Origin: Lautropia sp. SCN 69-89
GTDB lineage: Bacteria; Pseudomonadota; Gammaproteobacteria; Burkholderiales; Burkholderiaceae_E
Reading direction: 5' to 3'
Assembly (NCBI GenBank): GCA_001724855.1
Contig: MEED01000030.1
Span: forward strand, 1 to 64,000
Length of the DNA: 64,000 nt
Part shown: piece by piece, positions 21,058-30,412 of the stretch
Position numbering within the stretch: position 1 is the first letter of the stretch
How the letters are laid out: every line of letters starts with the position of its first letter
The notes under the pieces: generated by a model
Told to the model about the DNA's origin: nothing
Seen by the model: the letters and a program-made list of their open reading frames with translations, nothing else
Database searches by the model: none
Translations under genes and position numbers: made by a program

Positions 21058-21489
21058 TCAGGCCGCCTTGCGCCGCATCGCGGCGCTGGCCTCGGCCGGG
21101 GCGTAATCGAACTCGAGCCGGCTCAGCGCGCGCTCGAAGTGCTGGCGCTGCGCGACCGCGTGCTGCTCGAGCCGCCGCCCGCCCCAGACGCCGGCGAGCT
21201 GGTTCGGCGAAATTCCCTGGATCTCGCTGGAGCCCTGGTTCTGCGGGCGAATCGTGACCGCGCACAGCATGTAGAGCCCCACCCGGCGATCGGCGCGCGA
21301 GGCGGCCTGCATCGTCGGACCGTGGTAGGCGTAAAGGGCCAGCGACGCCGGCTTCCCGTCCTGGTCTTCGCCCTCGGGCTGCACCGAGCCGGCGACGACG
21401 AAACCCTCGCGCTCGAGTTCGCGGCGCAGCAGCGCGCTGGCGCGTTCGAGGGGCAGATCGATCGTGAAACGTACGGGCAAGGCTTCCAC
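21058..21489 (-). CDS. DUF302-like small protein
   Basis: A protein of about 143 residues. The N-terminal VRFTIDLPLERASALLRREL and the central AYHGPTMQAASRADRRVGLY-MLCAV segment recall DUF302 domains (a two-layer fold of unknown function often found near metal or redox genes). There is no signal peptide or transmembrane helix. GTG at 21489 is preceded by GGGAG at a normal distance; a TTG three bases upstream is the alternative. It lies downstream of copA on the same strand (about 65-bp gap). The family assignment is tentative. Confidence 0.5.
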   Translation of the reverse strand: MEALPVRFTIDLPLERASALLRRELEREGFVVAGSVQPEGEDQDGKPASLALYAYHGPTMQAASRADRRVGLYMLCAVTIRPQNQGSSEIQGISPNQLAGVWGGRRLEQHAVAQRQHFERALSRLEFDYAPAEASAAMRRKAA

Positions 21490-21554
21490 CAATCACTCCC
21501 TTCATTGGATTCGGACCGTGGAAGCGATCTTGCCGACGACGACTTAGGGCAAGC

Positions 21555-23861
21555 TTAAGGTCGCCAGCGCCGCAGTGTGAGCGCATTGGTGACGACGCTG
21601 ACGCTCGACAGCGCCATCGCGGCCCCGGCGATCACCGGGCTCAGGTAGCCGAGCGCGGCCAGCGGAATGCCGATCACGTTGTAGACGAAGGCCCAGAACA
21701 GGTTCTGCCGGATCTTCGCGTAGGTGCGCCGCGAGACGTCGATCGCCCCCGGCACGAGCGCCGGGTCGCCGCGCATCAGCGTGATTCCTGCAGTGTGCAT
21801 GGCCACGTCGGTGCCGGTGCCCATCGCGATGCCCACGTCGGCCGCAGCCAGCGCCGGAGCGTCGTTGACGCCATCGCCGACCATCGCGACGACCGGCGCG
21901 CCACCCGCGCCGGACGCGCGCAGCGCCCGGACTGCCTCGGCCTTCTGCTCGGGCAGCACCTGCGCGCGGACTTCGTCCAGGCCGATGCTGCGCGCCACCG
22001 AGGCTGCAGCGCCTGCGTTGTCGCCGGTGAGCAGCACGGTGCGGACGCCGAGTCGGTGCAGCGCCGCGATGGCGCCGGCCGCCCCAGGCTTGATCGCGTC
22101 GCCGAACGCGAGCATGCCCATCGCGCGCGGCCGTACGGTCGCACCAGCCTGACCGCCATGGCCACTTTGGCCGCCGGCGCCGGCGCCGACACCGGACGGC
22201 GCGGGCGCCAGCGCGACGAACGAAACGGTGCGGCCGTCGGCCTGCTGGGCCGCCGCCAGCGGCGCGAACCCGGCGAGGTCGACGCCGCGTTCGGCCATCC
22301 AGCCTTCGCTGCCGATGAACACCTCGAAGTCGGCATCGTCCTGCTGCATCGTGGCGCTGACGCCGCGGCCGGCGACTGCGCGGATGCCGGAGACCCGCGG
22401 CAGCACCACGCTCCCTCGTTCGGCTTCGAATGCACGCTGAACCGCCTTCGCAAGCGGATGCTCACTTCCATGTTGAACCGCTGCCGCCAACGCCAGCAGC
22501 GCGGAGCGATCGACGCCCTTCGCGGGCTCGGCCGCCAGCAGTGCGGGCTGGCCGACGGTGAGCGTGCCGGTCTTGTCGAAGGCCACCGCGCGCACCGCGT
22601 GAGCGAGTTCGAGCGCCTGCGCGTCCTTGATCAGGATGCCGTGGCGCGCCGCCACGCCGGTGCCGGCCATGATCGCGGTGGGCGTGGCCAGGCCGAGCGC
22701 GCACGGGCAGGCGATGACCAGCACCGACACCGCATTGAGCACCGCGCGTGTCCAGTCGCCGGTGCCCAGTCCCCAGCCGAGCAGCGTGAGCAGGCCGATG
22801 CCGAGCACGACCGGCACGAACACCGCGCTGACACGATCGACCAGTCGCTGGATCGGCGCCTTCGCCGCCTGCGCGTCTTCGACCAGGCGGATGATGCGCG
22901 CCAGCACGGTTTCGGCGCCGATCGCCGAGGTGCGCAGGCGCAGCAGGCCTTCGCCGTTGATCGATCCGCCCACGACGCGGCCGCCGGGTCCTTTCGACAC
23001 CGGCTGGCTCTCGCCGGTGAGCATCGATTCGTCGACGTGCGTGAGCCCGTCGACGATCTCGCCGTCGACCGGAATGCGCTCGCCGGGACGCACCAGCACC
23101 TCGTCGCCCAGCGCCACCTGCGCGATCGGCAGTTCGATCTCGCGCGCGCCGACGACCACGCGCGCCGTGTCGGGCCGCAGCGCCTGCAGCGCGCGGATCG
23201 CTTCGACCGTGCGCCGCTTGGCGCGCGCTTCGAGCCACTTGCCGAGCAGAACGAGCGTGACGACGACGGCCGACGCCTCGAAGTAGTAGTGCGTGCCGTG
23301 GCCGTCGCCGTGCGCGAGCAGTTCGTAGACACTCAGGCCGAACGCGGCGGAGGTGCCGATCGCCACCAGCAGGTCCATGTTGCCGCTGAGCGCGCGCACC
23401 GCCTTCCACCCGTCGCGATAGAAGCGCGCGCCGAAGACGAACTGCACCGGCGCGGCCAGCAGCAGCTGCCACCACCCCGGCAGCATCGCGTCGATGCCGA
23501 AGGGCGCCAGCAGCATCGGAGCGGCCAGCGGCAGGGACAGCAGCGCCGCACCGGCCACCCACAGTCCGCCGCGATCGGCGCGCACCGACATCGCCGGCGC
23601 GTCGGTGCCGGCCTCGGCGTGCATGCGCGCCTCGTAGCCGGCCGCCTCGACCGCTGCGATCAGTTCGCTGACCCGCACCGCGCCCGGCGCGATGCGCACG
23701 TTTGCAACCTCGGTGGCGAGGTTGACGCCGGCATCGACGACGCCGCCGACCTTGCGCAGGCTCTTCTCGACCCGCGTCGCGCAGGCGGCGCAGGTCATTC
23801 CGCCGATGTCGAGTGCAAGCGTGGTCGGGGAAGGCTCGGTCTGCACGGCAGCTTCGCTCAT
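21555..23861 (-). CDS. copA: Cu(I)-translocating P1B-type ATPase CopA
   Basis: A 768-residue heavy-metal P-type ATPase. One N-terminal HMA domain carries [11 protein letters not shown] (Cys24 and Cys27). The membrane metal site is the CPC motif at 385-387 ([17 protein letters not shown]). The phosphorylated Asp429 sits in [10 protein letters not shown], followed by the SEHPLAKAV loop and [20 protein letters not shown]. The CPC motif with TCAAC indicates monovalent copper export. It is divergent from copZ with only 41 bp between starts. I see no clear CueR-type palindrome there. Confidence 0.92.
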   Translation of the reverse strand: MSEAAVQTEPSPTTLALDIGGMTCAACATRVEKSLRKVGGVVDAGVNLATEVANVRIAPGAVRVSELIAAVEAAGYEARMHAEAGTDAPAMSVRADRGGLWVAGAALLSLPLAAPMLLAPFGIDAMLPGWWQLLLAAPVQFVFGARFYRDGWKAVRALSGNMDLLVAIGTSAAFGLSVYELLAHGDGHGTHYYFEASAVVVTLVLLGKWLEARAKRRTVEAIRALQALRPDTARVVVGAREIELPIAQVALGDEVLVRPGERIPVDGEIVDGLTHVDESMLTGESQPVSKGPGGRVVGGSINGEGLLRLRTSAIGAETVLARIIRLVEDAQAAKAPIQRLVDRVSAVFVPVVLGIGLLTLLGWGLGTGDWTRAVLNAVSVLVIACPCALGLATPTAIMAGTGVAARHGILIKDAQALELAHAVRAVAFDKTGTLTVGQPALLAAEPAKGVDRSALLALAAAVQHGSEHPLAKAVQRAFEAERGSVVLPRVSGIRAVAGRGVSATMQQDDADFEVFIGSEGWMAERGVDLAGFAPLAAAQQADGRTVSFVALAPAPSGVGAGAGGQSGHGGQAGATVRPRAMGMLAFGDAIKPGAAGAIAALHRLGVRTVLLTGDNAGAAASVARSIGLDEVRAQVLPEQKAEAVRALRASGAGGAPVVAMVGDGVNDAPALAAADVGIAMGTGTDVAMHTAGITLMRGDPALVPGAIDVSRRTYAKIRQNLFWAFVYNVIGIPLAALGYLSPVIAGAAMALSSVSVVTNALTLRRWRP

Positions 23862-23902
23862 GTGCTAAAAAGCCTCATCGCTGAAACCAGGGGAGCCCCA
23901 GT

Positions 23903-24103
23903 ATGCCCAGCTTCGACGTGCGCGGCATGACCTGCGGTCATTGCGTGAAGGCCGTGACCGCCTCGATCCACGAGATCGACCCGGCGGCGAAGGTCGACGT
24001 CGACCTCGCCGCCGGAGTCGTGAAGGTCGAATCCGACCGGCCCGCCGACTCGATCGCGAAAGCGATCGTCGAGGCGGGCTACGAGGCCAGTCCGATCAGC
24101 TGA
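23903..24103 (+). CDS. copZ: CopZ-type copper chaperone (HMA domain)
   Basis: A 66-residue stand-alone HMA domain with the metal-binding loop GMTCGHCVKAVT (Cys at residues 11 and 14). Such proteins carry Cu(I) in the cytosol to the CopA ATPase, encoded divergently here. The gene overlaps the stop of the small heat-shock gene on the opposite strand by 8 bp. Confidence 0.88.
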   Translation: MPSFDVRGMTCGHCVKAVTASIHEIDPAAKVDVDLAAGVVKVESDRPADSIAKAIVEAGYEASPIS

Positions 24104-24515
24104 TCGTGAGGCGCTTGGCCGACGGCGTGGCTTTCTTCGGCAGCGTCAGTGTCAACACGCCGCTCTCGTATTTCGCCACGGCCTTCGATTCGTCGAGGTC
24201 GGAGGCGAGCGAGAAGCTGCGCGCCACCGCGCCGTAATAGCGCTCGCTGCGCAGCACGCGCTCGCCTTCCTTCTTCTCCGACTCGCGCTTGACCTCGGCG
24301 CTGATCGACACGCGGTTGCCGTCGATCTGCACCTGGATGTCTTCCTTCTTCACGCCGGGAATCTCGGCGGTCACGGTGTAGTCGCCGTTGGATTCCTTCA
24401 CGTCGACGCGGATTTCCAGCGCCTCGGCGGCTGTCGCGCGCGCCGGCTGGAAGAAGCCGCGGAACAGTTCGGGGAAGACCTCGGCGAACGGGTCGTAGAC
24501 GGAAAGTCGGGTCAT
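24096..24515 (-). CDS. Small heat-shock protein, Hsp20/alpha-crystallin family
   Basis: A 139-residue Hsp20. The alpha-crystallin domain runs from about residue 38 (LEIRVDVKESNGDYTVTAEI) to the end, with PGVKKEDIQVQIDGNRVSIS, the ERYYGAVARSFSL segment and YESGVLTLTLPKK. The C-terminal anchoring motif is reduced. The start is ATG at 24515 with AGGAG seven bases upstream; the longer open frame to 24584 would include the promoter. It is an ATP-independent holdase. A sigma-32-like promoter lies upstream. Confidence 0.9.
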   Translation of the reverse strand: MTRLSVYDPFAEVFPELFRGFFQPARATAAEALEIRVDVKESNGDYTVTAEIPGVKKEDIQVQIDGNRVSISAEVKRESEKKEGERVLRSERYYGAVARSFSLASDLDESKAVAKYESGVLTLTLPKKATPSAKRLTIS

Positions 24516-24540
24516 GGCGTCACTCCTGGGTTCGGTTGCG

Positions 24541-24559
24541 GCCGGTGCTTGCCACCGGC
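24541..24559 (-). other. Stem-loop in the Hsp20 5' leader
   Basis: GCCGGTG and CACCGGC form a perfect 7-bp stem with a 5-base loop in the predicted untranslated leader, about 26 bases before the start codon. The Shine-Dalgarno AGGAG is outside the stem, so a simple RNA thermometer is not evident. Confidence 0.4.
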
Positions 24560-24570
24560 GTGTGCCGAAC

Positions 24571-24599
24571 ACATGGGTGCTCACCTGGCCGCTTTCAAG
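24571..24599 (-). promoter_or_regulatory. Sigma-32-type heat-shock promoter for hsp20
   Basis: On the minus strand CTTGAA (24599 to 24594) is followed after 16 bp by CCCATGT (24577 to 24571). This agrees with the RpoH consensus CTTGAA, 13-17 bp, CCCCAT. Transcription would begin near 24563, giving a leader of about 48 bases. Confidence 0.6.
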
Positions 24600-24711
24600 C
24601 CGGTGCCGGCCGGGGCCCGTTCGCGCTGCGAACGAACCCGGATGAATGTTGCCCCACGCGGGAAGGCGGGCGGCTTGATCCAGCGCAAAGGCCGGATTCG
24701 GGGCCCGCAGC

Positions 24712-25914
24712 TCAGACGCGCTCGATCAGGGTGGCGATGCCCTGCCCGACGCCGATGCACATCGTCGCCACCGCGAGCCGGCCGCCGCCGCGGTGCAACT
24801 GGCTGACCGCGGTGAGCACCAGCCGCGCGCCGGACATGCCGAGCGGGTGGCCGAGCGCGATCGCGCCGCCGTTCGGGTTCACCTGCGGCGCATCGTCGGG
24901 CACGCCGAGCTCGCGCAGGACGGCGAGGCCCTGCGCCGCGAACGCCTCGTTCAGCTCGATCACGTCGATCTCGCCGATCTTGCGGCCGGTTCTCTCCAGC
25001 AGCTTCTTCGTCGCCGGCGCCGGCCCCATGCCCATGATCCGCGGCGCCACGCCCGCGGTGGCCATTGCGACCAGCCGCGCGCGCGGCGTCAGCCCGTGGC
25101 GCTTCACCGCCGCCTCGCTGGCGAGGATGATCGCGGCTGCGCCGTCGTTCACGCCCGACGCGTTACCGGCGGTGATCGTCCCGTCGGGCTTCACGATCGG
25201 CTTGAGCTTCGCGAGCGCTTCGAGGCTGGTCTCGCGCGGGTGCTCGTCGCGATCGACCACGAGCGCGTCGCCCTTCTTCTGCGGGATCGTCACCGGCACG
25301 ATCTCGCCGGCGAAGAAACCGCCCTTCTGCGCCGCGATCGCGCGCTGCTGGCTGCGCAGCGCCATCGCGTCCTGGTCCTCGCGCGACACCGCGAACTCGG
25401 CGGCGACGTTCTCGGCGGTCTCGGGCATCGAATCGATGCCGTACTGCTTCTTCATCAGCGGGTTGACGAAGCGCCAGCCGATCGTCGTGTCGTAGACGGC
25501 GTTGCTGCGCGAGAACGCGGTGTCCGCCTTCGGCATCACGAACGGTGCGCGCGACATGCTCTCGACGCCACCGGCGATCGCCAGCTCGATCTCGCCGCAG
25601 CGGATCGCGCGGGCCACCGTGCCCACCGCGTCCATGCCCGAGCCGCACAGCCGGTTCACCGTGGCACCGGGCACTTCGACCGGCAGGCCCGCCAGCAGCG
25701 CGGCCATGCGCGCCACGTTGCGGTTGTCCTCGCCGGCCTGGTTCGCGCAACCGAGAATCACCTCTTCGATCGCGCGCGGATCGAGCTTCGGGTTGCGCTC
25801 GAGCAGCGCGCGCAGCGGCACCGCCGCCAGGTCGTCGGTGCGCACCGACGACAGCACGCCGCCGTAGCGGCCGATCGGGGTGCGCACGGCGTCGCAGATG
25901 AAGACTTCGGTCAT
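24712..25914 (-). CDS. pcaF: 3-oxoadipyl-CoA thiolase PcaF
   Basis: A 400-residue thiolase II. The nucleophilic Cys is in VNRLCGSGMDAVGT (about residue 90), with GGVESMSRAPFVMPK, the second active site NPNGGAIALGHPLGMSGAR and the terminal CIGVGQG. The N-terminus FICDAVRTPIGRYGG and overall pattern fit the PcaF/PaaJ group. It cleaves 3-oxoadipyl-CoA to succinyl-CoA and acetyl-CoA, the last step of the beta-ketoadipate pathway. It is 46 bp downstream of pcaJ. Confidence 0.9.
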   Translation of the reverse strand: MTEVFICDAVRTPIGRYGGVLSSVRTDDLAAVPLRALLERNPKLDPRAIEEVILGCANQAGEDNRNVARMAALLAGLPVEVPGATVNRLCGSGMDAVGTVARAIRCGEIELAIAGGVESMSRAPFVMPKADTAFSRSNAVYDTTIGWRFVNPLMKKQYGIDSMPETAENVAAEFAVSREDQDAMALRSQQRAIAAQKGGFFAGEIVPVTIPQKKGDALVVDRDEHPRETSLEALAKLKPIVKPDGTITAGNASGVNDGAAAIILASEAAVKRHGLTPRARLVAMATAGVAPRIMGMGPAPATKKLLERTGRKIGEIDVIELNEAFAAQGLAVLRELGVPDDAPQVNPNGGAIALGHPLGMSGARLVLTAVSQLHRGGGRLAVATMCIGVGQGIATLIERV

Positions 25915-25960
25915 GGTTTCGTTCCTCGGAGAATCGATTGCCGGCGTCGCAGCGCGCGGC

Positions 25961-26620
25961 TCAGCGCAATTGTAGGGGGTCGTCGCCGCGCGCCAGCGGC
26001 GCGGCGGTCGCGCGCGCGAGTTCGTCGAACGACAGCCCTTCGACCCACTCGCGTGCAACCAGGCCGTGCGCGGTGACGTCGATCACGGCCAGGTCGGTGT
26101 AGATGCGCGAGACGCAGCCGATGCCGGTGAGCGGATAGCTGCATCGCTCGACGATCCTGCTCTCGCCGGCCTTCGTCCGGTGCTCCATCATCACGAAGAC
26201 CCGCCTGGCGCCGATCGCCAGGTCCATCGCGCCGCCCACCGCGGGAATCGCGTCGGGCGCACCGGTGTGCCAGTTGGCCAGGTCGCCGCGCGCCGACACC
26301 TGGAACGCACCGAGCACGCAGATGTCGAGATGGCCGCCGCGCATCATCGCGAATGAATCGGCGTGGTGAAAGAACGAAGCGCCGGGCCGCATCGTCACCG
26401 GCTGCTTGCCGGCGTTGATCAGGTCCTCGTCCTCCTCGCCCTTCGCGGGTGCCGGCCCCATGCCGAGGATGCCGTTCTCGCTGTGCAGGACGATCTCGCG
26501 ATCGGGCGGCAGGTGGTTGGCCACCAGCGTCGGCAGCCCGATGCCGAGGTTCACGTATGCGCCGTCGGGAATGTCGCGCGCCACGCGCGCCGCGATCTCG
26601 TCGCGGGTCAGCCGCTTCAT
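25961..26620 (-). CDS. pcaJ: 3-oxoadipate CoA-transferase subunit B
   Basis: A 219-residue CoA-transferase beta subunit. The catalytic Glu lies in VLHSENGILGMGPAP. AYVNLGIGLPTLVANHLP and SVGG-type AVGGAMDLAIGARRVFV are typical. It works with subunit A to move CoA from succinyl-CoA to 3-oxoadipate. The start overlaps the pcaI stop. A succinyl-CoA:acetoacetate transferase is the nearest alternative, but the adjacent pcaF favours 3-oxoadipate. Confidence 0.88.
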   Translation of the reverse strand: MKRLTRDEIAARVARDIPDGAYVNLGIGLPTLVANHLPPDREIVLHSENGILGMGPAPAKGEEDEDLINAGKQPVTMRPGASFFHHADSFAMMRGGHLDICVLGAFQVSARGDLANWHTGAPDAIPAVGGAMDLAIGARRVFVMMEHRTKAGESRIVERCSYPLTGIGCVSRIYTDLAVIDVTAHGLVAREWVEGLSFDELARATAAPLARGDDPLQLR

Positions 26621-27351
26621 GCCGCTCGCTCCTGTCGTCGCGCGCCGGCCGGCGGCGGCCCGGCCTCGGTCGCGCCCGTCGGCGCGCACCGCGCCACCTG
26701 CACCACGCGCCTCACGAAGATGCCGGGCGTGACGATCGCCTCGGGATCGAGCGCGCCCAGCGCGACGACCTCGTCGACCTGCGCGATCGCGCACTTCGCG
26801 GCAGTGGCCATGATCGGCCCGAAGTTGCGGGCGGTCATCCGGTAGACCAGGTTGCCCCAGCGATCGCCGCGCAGCGCCTTGACCAGCGCGAAATCGGCGT
26901 GGATCGGATACTCGAGCACGTAGTCGCGCCCGCCGATGCGCCGGGTCTCCTTGCCTTCGGCCAGCTGCGTGCCGTAGCCGGTCGGCGTGTAGAAGGCGCC
27001 GATGCCCGCGCCGGCCGCGCGGATGCGCTCGGCGAGGTTGCCCTGCGGAACGAGCTCGAGCTCGATGCGGCCGCTGCGATACAGCTCGTCGAACACCCAC
27101 GAATCGACCTGCCGCGGAAACGAACAGACGATCTTGCGCACGCGCCCCGCCTTCAGCAGCGCCGCCAGGCCGGTGTCGCCGTTGCCCGCGTTGTTGTTGA
27201 CGATCGTCAGGTCGCGCGCGCCCTGCGCGATCAGCGCGTCGATCAGCGCGGCCGGCATCCCCGCGGTGCCGAAGCCGCCGATCATCACGGTCGCACCGTC
27301 GTGGATGTCGGCGACCGCCTCGGCGACCGACGCCACGGTCTTGTCGATCAC
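26617..27351 (-). CDS. pcaI: 3-oxoadipate CoA-transferase subunit A
   Basis: A 244-residue CoA-transferase alpha subunit. Motifs include GATVMIGGFGTAGMPAALID, DLTIVNNNAGNGDTGLAALL, KIVCSFPRQVDSWVFDELY and FYTPTGYGTQLAEGKE. The GTG start at 27351 overlaps the permease stop and has GGGGGAG upstream. The tail (last 20 residues, Pro/Ala/Arg-rich) is longer than usual. It pairs with PcaJ. Confidence 0.88.
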   Translation of the reverse strand: MIDKTVASVAEAVADIHDGATVMIGGFGTAGMPAALIDALIAQGARDLTIVNNNAGNGDTGLAALLKAGRVRKIVCSFPRQVDSWVFDELYRSGRIELELVPQGNLAERIRAAGAGIGAFYTPTGYGTQLAEGKETRRIGGRDYVLEYPIHADFALVKALRGDRWGNLVYRMTARNFGPIMATAAKCAIAQVDEVVALGALDPEAIVTPGIFVRRVVQVARCAPTGATEAGPPPAGARRQERAA

Positions 27352-28802
27352 TTGCCTGCTCCCCCCTGAACCACGGGCCCCGTGCGGTCGAGCGCGATCA
27401 CCTGCGGCTCGAGCCACCACAGCAGCGCGAGCCCCGGCAGCGCCGCGCCGACCGTGAACACGAAGAACGTCGGCCAGCCGAAGGCCTCGACCATCACGCC
27501 CGAGGCCGGCCCGACGTAGACGCGCCCGACCGCCGACAGTGCCGAGAGCAGCGCGTACTGCGCCGCCGAGAAGCGCCGGTCGGTGAGCGCCATCAGGAAC
27601 GCGACGAAGGCTGCCGTGCCCATGCCGCCGCACAGGTTCTCGAAGCCGATCGCCGCAGCCATCAGCAGGTAGTCCTTGGGCAGCACCGACAGCAGCCAGT
27701 AGCCGAAGTTCGACACCGCCTGCAGCACCCCGAACAGCATCAGCGAGCCGTAGAGCGGCCGTTTCGCGAGCCACGCACCGCCGGCCAGCGCGCCGACGAT
27801 CGTCGCGGCCAGCCCCAGCACCTTGTTGACCGCGCCGACCTCGGTCGCGGTGAAGCCGGCGCCGCGGATCAGGAACGTGGTCGACAGGCTGCCCGCGAAC
27901 GCGTCGCCGAGCTTGTAGAGCACGATCATCGCGAGCAGCGCCGCCGCGCGCTCGCGATCGAAGAACGCGTCCCACGGCGCGAGGAACGACGGGAAGCCCG
28001 CGCGGCGCGCCGCCTGCAGCGCGGCGAACATCGCCGCCAGCAGCATCAGCGTGTCGGCGCCCAGCGAGACGAAGCGTCCGGTACCGAGCAGCCGCCACGG
28101 CAGCTGGCGCAACAGCCAGAACGTCGCGACGCCCGCGACCACCATCGCGACGAAGCCGACGAGCTCGCGGCGCACGTCGCTCGCGAGCGGCGCGGCCGGC
28201 GGCGTGGCCGGTGCCCACAGCGTGATCGCGGCCATCAGCGCGAACAGCGCCGCCATCGCGCGGAACATGCCCGGCCAGCCGAGCCACTGGTCGGCCAGGA
28301 TCAGCGCGAGCCCGCCCGAGACCAGCATCGCCAGCCGGTAGCCGAGCACCGACACCGCGGCGCCGGCGCCACGCTCGTTCTCGCGCAGCAGGTCGGTCCG
28401 ATAGGCATCGAAGACGATGTCCTGCGACGCGGACAGGAACGCGATCGCGACCGCGCAGGCGCCGACCGCAGCGACCGACGATTTCGGGTCGAGCGTGGCC
28501 ATCACGAAGCACAGCACGGCGAGGCCCAGCTGGGTCACCACCAGCCAGCTGCGGCGTCGGCCCAGCAGCGGCGGCTCGAAGCGGTCGGCGAGCGGCGCCC
28601 AGACGAACTTGAACGTATAGGGCAGTCCTGCGAGCGCGAAGAAGCCGATGGTGCGCACGTCGAGCCCTTCGACGGTGAGCCAGGCCTGCAGCGTACCGGC
28701 CGACAGCGCGAGCGGCAGGCCGCTGGCGAACCCGAGCAGCAGCATCGCCGCGATGCGGCGGTTGCCGAAGACCTGCAGGATGGGGCGAGTCGGTCGGGTC
28801 AC
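27348..28802 (-). CDS. AmpG-like MFS permease
   Basis: A 484-residue major facilitator protein resembling AmpG muropeptide permeases. The N-terminal NRRIAAMLLLGFASGLPLAL, LPYTFKFVWAPLADRFE and SASQDIVFDAYRTDLL are AmpG hallmarks. About 14 helices are visible. It starts with GTG at 28802. The stop overlaps the pcaI start by four bases, so it is translated together with the beta-ketoadipate genes. Import of anhydro-muropeptides is the family function, but its coupling to pcaIJF leaves another substrate possible. Confidence 0.8.
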   Translation of the reverse strand: MTRPTRPILQVFGNRRIAAMLLLGFASGLPLALSAGTLQAWLTVEGLDVRTIGFFALAGLPYTFKFVWAPLADRFEPPLLGRRRSWLVVTQLGLAVLCFVMATLDPKSSVAAVGACAVAIAFLSASQDIVFDAYRTDLLRENERGAGAAVSVLGYRLAMLVSGGLALILADQWLGWPGMFRAMAALFALMAAITLWAPATPPAAPLASDVRRELVGFVAMVVAGVATFWLLRQLPWRLLGTGRFVSLGADTLMLLAAMFAALQAARRAGFPSFLAPWDAFFDRERAAALLAMIVLYKLGDAFAGSLSTTFLIRGAGFTATEVGAVNKVLGLAATIVGALAGGAWLAKRPLYGSLMLFGVLQAVSNFGYWLLSVLPKDYLLMAAAIGFENLCGGMGTAAFVAFLMALTDRRFSAAQYALLSALSAVGRVYVGPASGVMVEAFGWPTFFVFTVGAALPGLALLWWLEPQVIALDRTGPVVQGGAGK

Positions 28803-28875
28803 TGGGCGGGAAGTTTACCCGCCGGCGTTGTCCGCGACCCGCGCGCGGGCCGCCCCGCCTTGCATCCGCCGACGG

Positions 28876-30402
28876 CTACGTGAAGGAAGTGCGAGCCGCG
28901 GCCAGGCCGTGCCGCCCGAGTGCCGCCTGCAGCATCTCGCCGCGCTCGTCGGCGAGCGCCGCGTCGCGCAGCTCGCGCAGGATCGCCGGTGTGACCTCGG
29001 GGCCGCCGTGCCGCAGCGCGGCCATCAACGTCTCGTAGTTCCGCAGCCCGCGCTCGTGGGTGTCGCCGTACCCCTTGACCAGCCTCTGGCAGCGTACGAT
29101 CTCGGTCGCCAGTTCCGGGCTGACAGCAGCCGCCTCCTCGATCCGGCGCAGCCACTGCTCGATGTGCGCCTGCTCGATCGCGAAGCGCAGTGTCGAGCGC
29201 CGCCAACGCTTCATGCCGGCGGTCGCATAAAGCAGCAGAAAGCCGGGCAGGCTGCTGGTGGTCACGACACGCCCGCGCGTCGTGAAACGCTCGACCAGCC
29301 GGCGCGGCCAGCCGGACGCCAGCAGCCACCGACCGAGCCCGACTGGCAGCGTTTCGGCGATTTCCTGCACGCGCGGATGCAGGTACTCGTCGATCGCAAG
29401 CAGCTGACCGTCGGCCAGCCGGACCTCGCCGCGGACCCGCTCGAACCGCGAGCCGCGGGTCTTCAGGTCGGCCACCCGGATTGTGTCCTCCCAGGACATC
29501 CACAGCGCCAGATGGCGCGCGAGCTCGGTCAGCAACTGCGCATCCCCGCCGCCGGGAGCAGCCTTCACGCGCGCCATCCGGTCCAGGTAGGACCCGGCCC
29601 ACGCCGGGTCCTGGTAGTCGAGCAGGCGGCGCACGCCTTCGGTCAGGAACGACTGCGCCACCGGCGGGAACTCCGCGCCCACCCTCGCGAGCAGCGCACG
29701 AACCTCGGCCGACCGCGGCTGCGGCGCCGCGGCCGGCAACGCCGGCTCGATCGTCGACGGCGCCGGCGCGCCGGCGCGCGCCCGCTCGAACGCCACCGCG
29801 AACGCCTGCCGACTTGCCGCGACGCCGACGCCGCCGCGCTCGATCGTCGCCTCGAACGCGGCGCGGTCGAACGGCAGGACTCCCGTCCCCGCCAGCGCGC
29901 CAAACAGCACCGCCCCGATCACGCTGCCGCTGTCGACCGCCGCGGCGGCCATGTCGAAGCCGACGAAACGCCTCGCCGCCCGCGCCACTTGCGCGAGCAA
30001 CTCGGCGCCGTCGACGCGGCCGTCGCCCATCGCGGTCTTCTCGGTCATCGAATAGACGCGATGCGTCGACGTGACCAGCATCGTGCGATCGACGCTCACC
30101 AGCCCGCGCTGGATCGCGCGGCCTGCCTCCATCAGCTCGGAGGCCAGCACGACGTCGACGTCACCGGGCAGCGGCATCAGCGCCAGCACCGGCACGCCGC
30201 CGTCGGCCTGCGCTTGCACGCGCGGGTACAGCTCGACGTAGTACAGCGTCGTACCGGTGCGCTGCGCGACGCCGGGCACCGACGTGGTCTGCGCGAGGTA
30301 ATCGTTGTGCTCGGCGAGGTCGACGATCCAGTCGGCAAGCACGCCGCCGCCCTCGCCGCCCATGGCGACAATCGCGATCTTGATGGGCTGCGTCGCGGTC
30401 AT
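28876..30402 (-). CDS. iorB: Indolepyruvate oxidoreductase, beta subunit with C-terminal DUF6537-like region
   Basis: A 508-residue protein. Residues 1-200 form the gamma-type oxidoreductase domain (IAIVAMGGEGGGVLADWIVD, SVPGVAQRTGTTLYYVE, and VLASELMEAGRAI). The rest (from about residue 240) resembles the DUF6537 region found attached to IorB in proteobacteria. With IorA it oxidatively decarboxylates indolepyruvate or other arylpyruvates to acyl-CoA with a low-potential electron acceptor. It begins 10 bp after the iorA stop. The beta subunit of archaeal enzymes is much shorter (about 200). Confidence 0.85.
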   Translation of the reverse strand: MTATQPIKIAIVAMGGEGGGVLADWIVDLAEHNDYLAQTTSVPGVAQRTGTTLYYVELYPRVQAQADGGVPVLALMPLPGDVDVVLASELMEAGRAIQRGLVSVDRTMLVTSTHRVYSMTEKTAMGDGRVDGAELLAQVARAARRFVGFDMAAAAVDSGSVIGAVLFGALAGTGVLPFDRAAFEATIERGGVGVAASRQAFAVAFERARAGAPAPSTIEPALPAAAPQPRSAEVRALLARVGAEFPPVAQSFLTEGVRRLLDYQDPAWAGSYLDRMARVKAAPGGGDAQLLTELARHLALWMSWEDTIRVADLKTRGSRFERVRGEVRLADGQLLAIDEYLHPRVQEIAETLPVGLGRWLLASGWPRRLVERFTTRGRVVTTSSLPGFLLLYATAGMKRWRRSTLRFAIEQAHIEQWLRRIEEAAAVSPELATEIVRCQRLVKGYGDTHERGLRNYETLMAALRHGGPEVTPAILRELRDAALADERGEMLQAALGRHGLAAARTSFT

Positions 30403-30412
30403 CGCTGCCGCG

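Noticed and set aside
23862-23902. A CueR operator between copA and copZ
   Set aside because: The 41-bp spacer has no ACCTTCC-type inverted repeat, so copper regulation cannot be read from it.
28804-28823. Hairpin GGCGGG-loop-CCCGCC as a terminator or operator before the AmpG-like gene
   Set aside because: The stem is only 6 bp, no T-run follows, and such repeats are expected often at this GC content.
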